Program-made: the position numbers and the translations under genes
The notes under the pieces: model-generated
Told to the model about the DNA's origin: nothing
The model's database searches: none
The model's input: only the letters and a program-made list of their open reading frames with translations
Shown: positions 12,415-25,315 of the stretch, one piece after another
How positions within the stretch are numbered: the stretch's first letter is position 1
Layout of the letters: the number at the start of each line of letters is the position of its first letter
Assembly (NCBI RefSeq): GCF_047496725.1
Contig: NC_132972.1
Span: 16,282,501-16,346,500, forward strand
Reading direction: 5' to 3'
DNA from: Anoplolepis gracilipes
Lineage: Eukaryota; Arthropoda; Insecta; Hymenoptera; Formicidae
Length of the DNA: 64,000 nt

Positions 12415-13113
12415 TTCAAATCTACAAATTTTTAATCTTTTATCACATATATATTATCAAAGAGAAACCTGAGAGACTACGCTGCCGCTTTTCATACAAC
12501 ACGCTTCTTCTACGTCGTACGCTAGCGGCACGTGCAATGTGCAACGCTACTTGTCATATCTAACATAAACTTTATTCTGCGCATAAAGCCTCGTCTACAA
12601 TGAATCGTTGGTCGTAAGAAATTTAACCAATCATATTTGATTAGTCTTCTCTAAACTCAACTGATTGGTTGAGTTTCTTACGACCAACTACCTATAAGCG
12701 GGCAAAATAGAGATCACGTGATGCGCTACTAGTATCGTATTGGCCGTTCGATGGGGATATCCTGTGCGAAACGGTCGAATTTTCTCTCCCGCTGGACAAA
12801 ATATGCAAATATCAAATATATAAATCTTATGTTTTGATGAGATTGTTTTCTAACATATTACACGTCGTTGCAAGTTTCCGATAATAGCCTTCAATACAAT
12901 ATAATATTGTAATAAAAAGCTAAATGTCATGCAAGTTTACATTTTATTTGCTAAAGTACGAATATACGAGCGATATTAGTTGTTGCTTACAAGGTTAAAA
13001 AGAATGAAAGAAATGAGGAAGAATTGATGTTATTAGTTTTTATATATATATATATATAACACAATTTGTATTCACATAGATTCATAATACGGTAAAAAGG
13101 AAATATACACAAG
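12415..13113. promoter_or_regulatory. Bidirectional GPN1/CPSF2 promoter region
   Basis: Gap of 699 bp between two divergent housekeeping genes. It holds a 27-bp imperfect inverted repeat (12607-12633 and 12662-12688, 25 of 27 matching) whose arms start GTTGGTCGTAAGAAA and end in a CCAAT motif. An E-box-like CACGTG lies near 12716. CCAAT boxes are typical NF-Y sites in promoters. The regulatory role is inferred from position. Confidence 0.55.
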
Positions 13114-16100
13114 ATGACATCTATTATAAAACTTCATGCTGTTTCTGGGGCGATGGACGAATCACCCCCTTGTTACATATTACAAGTTGATGAATTAAGA
13201 ATATTGTTGGATTGTGGATGGGATGAAAATTTTGATCAAGATTTCATAAAAGAATTGAAAAGGTAATTTCTTAAAATGAAATCTGTGTGTTACTGTAATA
13301 AAATATATAACAATTATATTTCCAGGCATGTCAATCAAATAGATGCGGTATTACTTTCATATCCAGATCCATTACATTTAGGTGCTTTACCATATCTGGT
13401 AGGTAAATGTGGCCTGAATTGTCCCATATATGCCACCATACCTGTCTACAAAATGGGTCAAATGTTTATGTACGATATGTATCAGGTATATAACTTTAAC
13501 AAAAGTATAAAAATTTTCAATTTCAAGTTATAAAGTAAAAATATTATGTTTACATTGTAGTCCCGTCATAATATGGAAGATTTTGACTTATTTACTCTGG
13601 ATGATGTTGATGCTGCATTTGATAAAATTGTACAGCTGAAATACAATCAAAGTATATCAATGAAAGGTAAAGGCTATGGTGTTACGCTGACACCTTTGCC
13701 AGCAGGACACATGATTGGTGGAACAATTTGGAAAATTGTGAAAGTTGGAGAAGAAGATATAATATATGCTGTTGATTTCAATCATAAAAAGGAACGTCAC
13801 TTAAATGGTTGTGAATTGGAAAGATTGCAAAGACCATCATTATTGATAACAGATGCATTCAATGCTACATATCAGCAAGCTAGACGAAGGACAAGAGATG
13901 AGAAGTTGATGAGTAAATTTCATAATTTTTATTTTCTGAAATTAAAATACTGATAAGTAAAAGACATTTTAACAATCTATTTATATTTTTGTTTAGCTAA
14001 TATCCTGCAAACATTGAGAGGTGGCGGCAATGTACTAGTCAGTGTAGATACTGCTGGCCGTGTATTAGAATTGGCACATATGTTAGATCAACTGTGGCGC
14101 AATAAGGAATCAGGATTACTTGCCTACTCATTAGCTCTTCTTAATAACGTGAGCTATAATGTTGTAGAATTTGCAAAATCACAAATTGAATGGATGAGTG
14201 ATAAATTAATGAGGAGTTTTGAAGGTGCACGTAACAATCCATTTCAATTTAAACATTTGCAACTTTGTCACAGTATGGCTGAACTAAATCAAGTTCCAAG
14301 TCCAAAGGTGAGAGAATCAAAATTATACAACTCGTATTTATACATATACAGGGTGAATATTTAAAGGTATTACAAATTAATATTTCTGAAACTGAACGAG
14401 ATATGAAATTCGTTGTTCAGCAATTGTGATATCAAAACAAACATCTGACACCAAACAGTTACTAGAAAATAAGAATTTCATATCTCGTTCAGTTTCAAAA
14501 ATATTAGTCTGTAATACCTTTAGTGGTTCATTCTGTATACACGCACATGTACGCACGCACGCACGCAGGCACACTTGTAAATAATTTATTTAAAAAATTA
14601 ATTATAAATGTTATATTTAGGTGGTTCTTGCAAGCACTCCAGACATGGAGTGTGGATTCTCCCGAGAACTATTTCTTCAATGGTGCACTAATCCACAAAA
14701 CAGCATTATATTAACAAGTAGAACATCTCCTGGTACGCTTGCTAGAGATTTAGTAGAAAAAGGAGGAAATCGAAACATTACTCTGGAAGTAAGAAGACGA
14801 GTAAAACTTGAAGGTATGGAGCTGGAAGAATATCAAAGAAGAGAAAAGCTAAAGCAAGAGCAAATGAAACAAGAACAAATGTATGTATACATCTACCTAT
14901 CTCATTCAGTTATATTTACATTTTACTTGATTGCATTTTGAATGTATTTGTAATGTATTTTATTAGGGAAACTGCAGACGTGAGTTCCGAATCAGAAGAC
15001 GAAATAGAAGTTGGTGGTGCGAGGGGAAAACATGATTTACTCGTGAAGCAAGAAAGTAAACCTGGTTTCTTTAAACAAAGTAAAAAGCAATATCCCATGT
15101 TTCCATTTGTAGAGGAGAAGATTAAAGTAGACGAATACGGAGAAATTATAAAGTAAGAATATTTCTCTATGTCACAAAGACATATATTTACTTAATATAT
15201 AAAATTAGCCAAATTTTTTAAGTAGTGACATCTTACATTTAATCTCAAAACACTTTCTGCATATATCTGTGTGTGCAACATTATTAAAATATTAAAAATG
15301 AAAAATTGAAATTATTTTGCATGTACTTATATTTTAACAGTAATTAATAAACACAATTTATTATTATTTATTATTATAATTTGAATAAATATACTTAATG
15401 ATATGTGTTTTATGGAAATCTCTGTTTCTTACTATATTTATTATTACAGACCAGAAGATTATAAGATAGCAGAGACAGCACCTGAAGTAGAAGAAAATAA
15501 AGAAAACGTAGAAATGAAGCAAGAAGAAGCCAGTCATCATCCAGAAATAGCTGCAGACATTCCAACAAAATGTGTACAAGTTTCGCGTACGATGACTGTT
15601 AATGCGTCAGTAACTTATATAGACTTCGAAGGCAGATCAGACGGAGAGTCCCTGCAAAAGATTTTAGCGCAGCTAAGACCGAGGAGAGTAGTCTTAGTCA
15701 GAGGTTCGCCTAAAGACACAGAGATTTTAGCACAGCAGGCGCAAAGTGCCGGTGCAAGAGTATTTATACCAGGCAGAGGAGAAACGCTGGATGCCACAAC
15801 AGAAACACACATTTATCAAGTAATACAATAAGAATATGAATCATTTTTAGAAAGTGACATTAAATAGCGTAATAAATTATTTTTTATCATCTTTTTTTAG
15901 ATTTTTTCGTTTGGTTTTTTTATTTCAATTAGACGTAAAAAATCAGAGTTTGTCATACAAAATACATTTTTGTTTTTGTAGGTACGTTTGACCGATGCGT
16001 TAGTCAGTGGACTGAATTTCTCAAAGGGTAAGGGTGATTCCGAAGTAGCGTGGATAGATGCAATGATAACGGCGCGTGATCAAATTTGTCGGGACGCTGT

Positions 16101-16647
16101 TGCCGATACCGAATCCGAAAATGCGATCAATGAAAGTGACAGAATATTGACTTTGGAACCCTTGCCATTGAACGAAGTGAGATATAGACTGCAAATAAAA
16201 AGATATATAGATTAAGATATAGAAAAGAATACTCCTTATTTAAATTACAATATTTGCTTTTTCACAGGTTCCAGGTCATCAAACAACGTTCATCAATGAA
16301 TTAAAACTATCTGATTTTAAACAAGTCTTAAATAAGAGCAATATTCCATCAGAATTTAGTGGAGGAGTGTTGTGGTGTTGCAATAATACTATCGCTGTTC
16401 GAAGGGTTTGTTTCAAAATGTTATTATAATAATAGATTTATTAGCACGTTCTTTTTTTTGTACTTTTCAATACGTTAGATGCACAACTCTCATATGTGTA
16501 TGTAATGTGTATATATATATATATATATATAAATAACTTTATATTTTATTTTAGCATGAAGCTGGGAAAGTAATATTGGAAGGCTGCATATCTGAAGACT
16601 ATTATAAAGTACGGGAATTATTGTACGAACAATATGCAATTGTATAG
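13114..16647 (+). CDS. CPSF2: Cleavage and polyadenylation specificity factor subunit 2 (CPSF100)
   Basis: Nuclear subunit of the mRNA 3'-end processing complex; partner of the CPSF73 endonuclease, also acting on histone pre-mRNA (family knowledge). Ten exons: 13114-13262, 13326-13485, 13561-13912, 13997-14307, 14621-14880, 14967-15152, 15450-15819, 15982-16176, 16268-16405 and 16555-16647. They join in phase to 737 aa, near the ~780 aa of the human protein. The N-terminal metallo-beta-lactamase fold is recognisable. The zinc-binding HxHxDH of active relatives is replaced by SYPDPLHLGAL, the known inactive state of this subunit. Further on come the beta-CASP region (DTAGRVLEL; STPDMECGFSRELF), a charged acidic linker (SSESEDE) and the C-terminal domain ending LLYEQYAIV. 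The start at 13114 is the first ATG in frame and matches the family's MTSIIKL opening. Intron 4 contains an inverted-repeat element. Confidence 0.95.
14362..14522. mobile_element. MITE-like 50-bp inverted repeat in CPSF2 intron 4
   Basis: Bases 14362-14411 and the reverse complement of 14473-14522 match at 47 of 50 positions, starting TAAAGGTATTACA and ending GAGATATGAAATTC. The spacer is 61 bases. TA lies at both outer ends, consistent with a TA target duplication. No coding capacity, so a non-autonomous element or a processed relic of one. Confidence 0.7.
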
Positions 16648-17385
16648 ATATTCTTATTGAATGTATGTATACATATAAGGAAAGACTGTATTTGTAATAT
16701 ATAAATGCTTGGAAAAATCAACATTCATTACATTATATAGAAAGAGTTACTGGACAATAAATCTTTTGGATGAAGTCACACTTAAAGATGCAAAAGTTAT
16801 TCTTACATATATAATATATAAAGATTACTCTTATCTCTCTTTTTTACTATGTGAACAACTGAAATACACTCAGGAATGCTTTAACATATAAACTTACTAG
16901 TGTCAAGGCATATTCAGCCAATGCTTTGGATCTTAATTATTTTATATATTTAAAAAAAAAAAATATATATATATAGTCAAAGCATTTTTCAGTAACGAGA
17001 TTGGCCAATTTAAAATAAGACCCTTTGATTGGTCAATCGTGCTGATTACTCTTAGACATGAGTGGTTGTGTCAAAGTGTCCAACCGCACTGTATTCAAAT
17101 GACCGTAGCATGTGCGAACGAAAGAGAACGCAGAGAACAAATTTCAAAGTGAGATTCATAATATTTATAATTTTTTTATTTATATTTTTAAAATTTTTTA
17201 AATTATATTTTCATACTTTTTTATCTTTTACAATTCGTACTACGTGTCGCCGACTCTTGGAACGCTCGATTTATACTTGTCTATGGTTGAGCATCTTTGA
17301 TAGCACATTGTCGATGACTTTGTGAACGTGTATCATCTTTGATATATCCTATATTTATATAATTTAAATTAAACTATATAGATGT
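16648..17385. promoter_or_regulatory. CPSF2-Zwilch intergenic and presumed Zwilch promoter
   Basis: This 738-bp gap holds the CPSF2 3' UTR and the start region of Zwilch. Two near-palindromic CCAAT motifs lie at 16999-17010 (GATTGGCCAATT) and 17037-17048 (GATTGGTCAATC), about 340-390 bp before the Zwilch ATG. The promoter role is inferred from position and from the similar motifs in the two other promoter gaps of this cluster. Confidence 0.5.
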
Positions 17386-20350
17386 ATGCGAGGTAAAATG
17401 GAACGTTTAACTAACATTTTGCAGCCGCATGTTCGAGCTAGTAAGATTAGATTATCGTATGTAGATGAATTGTTCGTAGAGCTCAAAGATAATCCATACA
17501 TCATCCTTCACGAAAATGTGAGTGCAAGAATAAAATTTTATTTTTTTCTTTTACAATTTTATATAAAATGTAATTTGTGCTTTTTTCTATCTCTTAGACT
17601 CCTGAAGTAAAACTTTCGGAACATGATAATGAGGAAAGAAGTTTCGACGAATATTCGACAAGTAATAAAGATATATTTGAATTTAAAAATTAATTGTATT
17701 CTATTGGAAGTACCTATAAAGACTAAAATTTTTTAGAACATGACTCAATTCTCAGTGGCTCACCTCTGGATTATTCATTTGGTAATTATGAATTTGAGGA
17801 CACTGCTGTTGTAGTAAGACAAACTTGGAGAAAACAAGAGGAGTCATATTTACCATTGAGTAGAAATGATGCATGGTGTGTGTGCATTTATAGTATATAA
17901 TCAAAAAGAATAATGTATATATTATATGATTAATAAAATATAAATATATAATATATTATAAATATACTATAATATATATTTATAATATAATATTATTTAT
18001 TATAATATTATATATTATAAATGTAAATATTTCTGATATGATAGATTGATACGTAATTTTTTTTTTAGTAATACATTGAATAGATGCCTGGAATGCCTTG
18101 ATAATAATTCTTTGCCAATATTAGCTCTTTGTGATGGAAAAGATCCTAGACAAAGTAGATTTATTGGTGCCATCGTTCATGAAGATTGGTTTACCACATT
18201 GGAAGCTGTTTCTACTGGCATGACAACTCTGACTGCAATAAGAAATGAACACCAGAAAATTATACAGGAACATCTTAAGAGATCATTTGTACAAGAACAG
18301 GACGTATGTAATATACAATAATAGTTTTTATAATTTCAAATATTGAAGATTTTAATAATTTCTAATATTTATAGATTAAAATATCTATGTTTAATATTTT
18401 TAACTTGTTTGGGATAAAACAAGAAATGATTGATTGGGATAAGACTGCCAAAAGTGATTTTGAAGGAAGTATTAACATTGAAATACAGTCAAATAAATTA
18501 ACAATAGATCCAAGACTATCAACAAATACTTTGGTATGTATAATACAAATTGATTCCATCATAAAAATACATGCTACTATTTTTATACTTATAATTACTC
18601 ATTTAATTTTCATATTATTTTTTTAGATCACTCAAATAAATGCTGGATGGAAAAATAGCTCTCTAAAAGAACTAAGATGCCAATTACTCTTATTGAGCCA
18701 ATATTTATCAATAATAGATGAGTACAAAAAAAATATCGAAATGCAAAAACCAATAAAATTTTCAACATCATATTCAAAGGTAGACAGATTTTAGTATTTT
18801 TTGAAAATATATTAATTTTACATAATTATTTTTCATATACTTTCTGTATATTAATATTGTAGGAATGTGATGTTATAATGGAAAACTTAAATCTTTTGTT
18901 AAATGGAGATTTTAATTTCAAAAGATTTGATAAAAGCAATGTCAAAAAAGTTGATTATATAAACAAGAAACTTATTGATATTGATGCAAAGCTGCTAGAA
19001 CGAGTACAAAATATATTTTTGAGAGACGATGTAGATTTTACCGACCGTTTATGGGAAATACTTATGAGTGAGTAAACTTTCCTTTGAGAGTAAATTGATT
19101 ATTATATATATACTTATTAATTATACCTTTTTCTTTTCAACATGCACAAAAAGAGGCTTCAGAGTATTCACAAATGATAAGCTGTATTGAAATAATTCTG
19201 GAGAAAGTTCTTAAACATAAATTTACACCACAGGTAAAAAAAAAAAAAATATTCTCAATATATATTTTCACAGATTTCATCTCATATATCTTAATTACAT
19301 TCTATGATCTCAATGACAAAGAATTAAGTATATTTTTTGCCAGATTAATGATACAAATTCGACAAGGTTTATAAAACATATTTCCAATCTGCATCATCAA
19401 GATACAATATCCCATTTACTAGTAGGAAGTGTACCATTAGAACTCATGGTAGATATGGGATTTGAGAAACTCAGACGAGATTATTTATATATCTTAAGAG
19501 GAGCACGATTTGTTGATTTACACAATGTACGACAAGAATTAATTGATCTGTCTTCTGGAATTTTCAATACGGAAAATTATAGGTAATTTGCACACACACA
19601 CACACACACACATACACAGGAATATTTATCTGTAAATTAAAAAGATTAGATTCAATTAACATTAACTGTGATTTTATTGCAGAAAAAAGTTGGTTACGTT
19701 GGCACAAATTCATATTTGTTTGGAATGCATGCTACTTATTGAAGAACATCTGGAATGTCCAATTGAAAATTTGCAAAGTCTATTTGCTTACGCTTACAAA
19801 GAATTTGTTTCCGCGCAGTCTCCTCTACAAAATTACACTGAGCTTTGTAGCCGAATCTTTACTTTGACGATGCCTCTACCCAACAAATTAATTAACGAGT
19901 TAAACAAGATGTATGTATAAATTCAATCTTATAATAGTGTCATTGATATAAAAATTTTCAACGAAAATTTTATATTTGTGCAAATAAAATAATACATAAT
20001 TAGGAAATAATATATAAAACACATGTATATATATTAATTTTATTTCAGGAATCCTTCTGTGTGCAAAACTTCTATTTCGTCTCAATCTGCCGCATTGATG
20101 CTAACGACTACTACTTATTATAGCAAAACGCCTATTTTTCCAATGGACATATATCCTATTGGTAAAGCAAATAATAGTTTCAAGCATCAATCAAAAACTC
20201 TGAAAATTTGCTATGTGATATATGGTTGAATCCTATTTAGTTTATTTATCTACTCTGTTTTTCTTTTTTTCAGATAATACAAATATACAGCAGGAAATAG
20301 TTCATGGTATAAAAGCAACGTCATCATCGACAAAGTATAAAAAATTATGA
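17386..20350 (+). CDS. Zwilch: Zwilch, kinetochore RZZ complex subunit
   Basis: Subunit of the Rod-Zw10-Zwilch complex, which sits at unattached kinetochores and recruits the Mad1-Mad2 checkpoint and dynein (family knowledge). Twelve exons: 17386-17517, 17598-17661, 17737-17875, 18069-18303, 18375-18533, 18627-18779, 18863-19067, 19154-19233, 19344-19582, 19683-19910, 20049-20161 and 20274-20350. They give 607 aa against about 590 in human. Three stretches recall the human protein: ALCDGKDPRQSRFIGA, DDVDFTDRLWEIL, and LVGSVPLELMVDMGF followed by EKLRRDYLY. Exon 8 could instead begin at 19163, since both acceptors keep the frame. The exon 3 donor (17876) lies in a GT-rich run and was chosen by phase. 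A second in-frame ATG lies at 17398. The gene follows CPSF2 on the same strand and is convergent with CenG1A. Confidence 0.85.
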
Positions 20351-21040
20351 AACGCTCCTGCATTAACGTTGGAGAAACAAAATAAAATTTCAGAGCTGGT
20401 GCAATTTTGAATAAACGGAACATAAATGTAAAAGAAGGTAATTAAAACGTTTAATTAATAATTAATAAAATAAAAATTATAAAAGCATTCTTCAAATACA
20501 ATTACATGTATTAGATATATAAATATAACTACATTTATGAGTGTTTGTACTCTCAGTCATTGACAATATACACTCGAGCATGCTATTAGTCATTCTCCGT
20601 GATTAACACAAACCTTATTTCAATTATATAATTTTTATATCATATTGCAAAATGTTTTTTTTCTTTTTTTCTTAAGAATTATTCTCAATGTACAAAAGTA
20701 TACACGATATTTAAAATTTTTATCCAATAAGAGATAAATTTCGTAATTGATATTAAAAATGAATTCGTTATAAAGCACAATATAAACTTTTTACAGAATG
20801 CATAATTAGCACTACGAATTGATCGTTATTATATTCCAATCTTGTTCAATATACTTTGGCGGCTTTCTTAAACTTTCAATGTCATTTTAAAGAGATAAAA
20901 CTTCCTTTTCTCGTTACTAGCTTTCCTAGTTACTAAATAAAGCATGGCTTTATATATAAGTAAGTACACAAGTATTAACAACGTATATGTCATTATGGAA
21001 AATGCAGGCAGGGTGATTAAGGCATATTTTCTTTCGAGCT
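20351..21040. other. Convergent 3' gap between Zwilch and CenG1A
   Basis: Presumed 3' UTRs of both genes. An AATAAA signal lies about 60-70 bases after the Zwilch stop. Nothing else was seen. Confidence 0.6.
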
Positions 21041-24000
21041 TTAATACTGTGATGTATCTGCGTCGTCCATTCCAGAGACAGTGGCTTGTTCCAATACCTC
21101 AAGAAGCTTCTGCATTTCCATAGAATCAGACGAATTGTCGAGCGTTCTTTCCAAAGCTCGCACATATGACATGCATGTTCGTCCTTCATGATCTAGATTC
21201 TGTGGATTTGCTTTATGCTGCAAAGTTTGCAATGATATAACATAGATTCCACATGTCCGCTTCACCTAAAGTTAAATAAAAATATACCCATATTAAAAGT
21301 TGTGCCATTGCTAGATTTCCGGTTGCACATGCCAGATGTAACGGTGTTCTCAGATCTTCTGTGCTAACCGAAATATTGATATCTTCATAATTACATCGGG
21401 CCAAGCATAATGTGAATGCTCGCATGTCTCCTCTGTATATTTGAAAATAGAAAGATTGCAAGATTATATTCACAAAACCAATTGACTTCTCAGATTTCAC
21501 ATTCCATAAAATAAGCAGCCTTACCGACAAACGGAATCGATGAGCAATTTTCCTAAAGAAATGTTCGGATTGATCGGTGGTAGAAAGAGTTTGTCCTCGT
21601 ACTTCCATCTGATCCATTGTTCTTTCTCTTCCCTAGATGAATCTGAGACCGGTTTTTGTTTCCCATTTAAACAGTATTCCCAGATACTGTTAGCTATATC
21701 GTTGCCAAGAGCTAGCATGACGCTTAGGTGGCCTGCGCTAAAATCATTAAAGATGTATTTTTAAGTAAAGGACATTAGTAACACAAGATAAATCTAATTA
21801 AACGTCTATTATATAGCATGTGTACAAAGTTTTGCATTATACTTACGACCAGTCATCCAAATCTAATGATCGAACCTTAGATATGTGCGAACCTAAGTTT
21901 CTGTGAATACCAGAACATTCAATGCACATCAATACACCCAAATTAAGACTGGCCCAATCAGGGTCTAAAGTAAATAAAAACGTGTGATTGACGCGAACTG
22001 ATTTTGATTAATTAATAAGAGAAAAATTTTTACTTACTCGGTGCACCACAGTCGACGCATGCATCATTTCCCGAAACTTTGTTCTTTATGCAATGCATTT
22101 TAAAAGCGTCGGTTTCATTCTTCTTATCACCGTCGCTATTCTGTAAACTTGATAGTATTTGTTGCTCTATTGCAGCAATCCAGTTGTCCCTATCTTCAGC
22201 GTTGTTTGCCTCAAAGTGCCAAGTTTTGTTCTCCAAAGAGATAATAGAAAATTCGAAACTGTCTTCTGAAAAAAAACCATATTTTGCAATGTATAAAAAA
22301 ATATTAAAAATGTTAAGTATATGTATATATACATATATAGAGGTAACAAAAGATATACCTTGAGCATTGTATGATTTTGAACCTTTTGGCGTTTTACCAG
22401 GCACCTTCACAGTAACATATTGCAAAAGTATTTCTTTGCCATTAGTATCATTCATGTAATCCTGAAAATGTCTTCTTGTAAACAGATCAAATGCATAAAG
22501 TAATAATTTTTATGTAACAATGAATAATTACATGTAAGCTTGAATGATAAGTCAAACGACCATCCTCTAATAATGTAACATATTTTTTCTTCCATTCTTT
22601 CAAAGATTTGCTACTTCGTTTAAACAGATAACCTTGTTTAACTGGTATTTCTCTACCAACACCCATTTCACCCATATATTTCTCCTTCTTAGAAGGCGTA
22701 AATATATTCGATTTTCTTCTAAATTTTCTGAAAAGTAAAAAAATATTGTATGTCAGATATATCAATGCAAACATTTAGGAAAGTCCAAAAAAAATGTATT
22801 ATATTTAAAACCTAATAGTGGTTGGTGTTAAAATTGATGATCGTAGTTCTCCATGTTGATTTTGTATATTATGAAAATTATCATTTAACAATCCTGAATC
22901 ATTGGGCACAGAATTGTTATGAATCGATCGACAATCTTCATCTTTTTCTGAAATCTATCAAAAAATAAATTATATTTTAATAATCTTGTTCAATTTTCAA
23001 TGATTTGTTTAAGAATGTAATAGCAGCAAATAAAATTACTCACATTTACTTTCAATGAATTTGTGGTCTCCATCTCTTTATTTTGAAGTTGTACATTTTT
23101 AGTAGCAACAGGGACTGGAAACTTAACGTCATTCTCTGTACTGTGTTGACATACATCACATGGAAAATGCTTTGTTGATATATTCCGTATAATTTTTTGA
23201 CATACTAAAAATTGATATGTTATTAAGTTATCAGTGTTACCTTGTTGAGACATGCAATGTTTAATAATTGATAATATGTATATATATTTGACTTTTTTTT
23301 TCGTTCTTACCATCTTGAAATACTCTTTCAACATTTAAGCCATAAATAGCGCACGTTTCATAATAAGGGCATCTTAGATCACAAGCCAGTTTTCGCGGTC
23401 TAACATCTTTTATGACACGAGGATTACTGTCATTAATTGAATCTAGAAAATTAGTAATTTAGCAAAATGATACTAGGAATAAATAAAAAAAATTTTATAA
23501 GGAAATGTACACTTTGTATGCGCACAATGTACGCACCTTGTACACCTACAAGTATTTTTGGTACCTCCGACATATTCCGAAAAGAACACATTCTATTATA
23601 AAAACTGCAAACTATAGAAAAACTCTCTTCATTTTCTAGACTGAATACAAGTAATAAAGCATCTATCCAAGATGAAAACTGAAATCGATGAAATGTACCT
23701 ATTATTGTTAAATCTATTAATATAATAACCAACTCTATTAGTATCATATTATTTTAATATACGAAATAAAATTATTTTGTTGCATACTTGAGCCTCTGGC
23801 ACGCCACCTTCATCTCTGATTAAAAGTAGATAACTCTGATCATTGATAAAAATTTCCTTTTTAAAGCGACCACCTTCTGGCGATTCTTCATGCATAAAGG
23901 AACCAGTAAGGTATCTATGAACGAGAGCCGATTTACCCGAATCTGACGAACCAATGATTCCCAAGTGCAATTCCGGGACATCTCTCGCTAGGGTCCATTC

Positions 24001-24412
24001 ATGACTGTTGACGAAGGAATCTGAAGAAACACAAACTCACTGATTATGGATAAACAGTAAATATATTGTTATTTATTACAACTATATTGTTCGTACTATT
24101 TATTATATATTATTATTACTTATTAATATATGTCAATTATATAGTTATATCATAGATATAATATATTTATGGTACAATGACATGTAATATATCTATGGTT
24201 TATACAGAATATTAAGGAATGTAATATAAAATTGGAGTATATATACCTTCTATTGCCACGACGTGCTCGCGAATTTGCTTCGCGATGTGCGCGTCGGGCA
24301 CGAGCTCTATTAAATCATAAATAGCATATATTGACGGATGAACGCTCTCGAAACGTTGTATTTCCTGTCTGATAGCAAGAGAATGATCGTGTCCGCTCTG
24401 GCCAGTTGTCAT
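21041..24412 (-). CDS. CenG1A: Centaurin gamma-1A (AGAP-family Arf GAP)
   Basis: Multidomain GTPase-activating protein for Arf GTPases, acting in membrane traffic and phosphoinositide signalling (family knowledge). Thirteen exons on the minus strand: 24247-24412, 23788-24020, 23537-23678, 23311-23442, 23044-23204, 22812-22954, 22532-22727, 22359-22461, 22038-22265, 21847-21964, 21525-21737, 21288-21432 and 21041-21217. They give 718 aa. Domain order matches AGAPs: a GTPase-like domain (P-loop GSSDSGKSALVHRYLTG; IRDEGG instead of a classical DxxG), the YYETCAIYGLNVERVF segment, a split PH domain (KQGYLFKRSSKSLKEWKKK to DNWIAAIEQQ), an Arf-GAP zinc finger (CVDCGAPNPDWASLNLGVLM with CIECSGIHRNLG containing the arginine), then ankyrin repeats (TPLHLACATGNLAMAQLLIW). 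The last intron was placed at 21218-21287 because it restores an ankyrin-like join. A different acceptor would leave an implausibly short intron. Confidence 0.92.
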
Positions 24413-25315
24413 TTTCTCAACGTCTGATGTTCTTCGACGACGATCTATCAGATTAACGACATAGTTTCGAGGTGCATCGCGTGCGCATCACCAAAGACGA
24501 AAGAGTTTGCGTAAAAATGCGACGTGGTTGTCGCCGATCTCGCGTAACATATGTCAAATTCGAGTATTTATAAACATTACAGTCGCCCTCGAGATCGGCG
24601 AAGTTGGTTATGTGCACTCGCAATCGAAGGCATACGCGCAGTTTTCATGGAGGCTGTCACAAACGTCTGAACAATATGGCCGATCTTATTCATATGCCAA
24701 TTTGTAACCGAACGAGGTTCCAAAAGAGCAGAGTGGCGTTTTGATCGACCAATCAAAACAAAGAAGTTTCCGTTTCTTTCGTCCCAATTGGTCAATCAAA
24801 CACTCTACTCTAGGAGGTAAATTTTGGAACACAACTCACAACAACTTGTCCCTAAAAAATAGGGACTAGATTAGACATGACTTTCATGTGCGGTAACTGT
24901 AGGATAACACGTGACCTGTTCCATGACATTTGTGACTAATCAACTGTCCGGAAATTTGTGTACAGATCTTACCATAGCTGCGTTCCACTAAGCAGGTCAT
25001 ATTGCGTTTTGTTGAGCAAGGCGTGGCCACGAAACGAGAAATTTAAGGAAACTTTTATGAATAATTTCATAAAATCAGGGGCTTTTTGTTTGTACATCTA
25101 CCTTGGTAATAAAAGTCTGTGGTGGAGAAGTTTCATCATTCAAAGGCGAGACGTGGCGAGGCGGCGAGCATTTAACTGAAACAGTTTGCGATTGTAATCT
25201 TTGTAATTGCAGAGCAATTCCAAAGTTATCGTTAAATCAGTATCAGCAGCAAATAATTCCTTATTTAGGAAGACTGGAATTTTAGAGAAACTTGTTCGAT
25301 ACGAACTGAAACAAG
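24413..25315. promoter_or_regulatory. Bidirectional CenG1A/Ago2 promoter region
   Basis: Head-to-head gap of 903 bp. A loose inverted repeat spans about 24716-24830: both ends carry TTCCAAAA-like and AGAGTG-like blocks around CCAAT motifs at 24747-24754 (GACCAATC) and 24783-24796 (contains ATTGGTCAATC). Co-regulation of the two genes is possible but not shown. Confidence 0.5.

Noticed and set aside
14338..14360. CAGGGTG sequence next to the CPSF2 intron foldback
   Set aside because: Resembles a transposon terminus, but no matching partner end was found.
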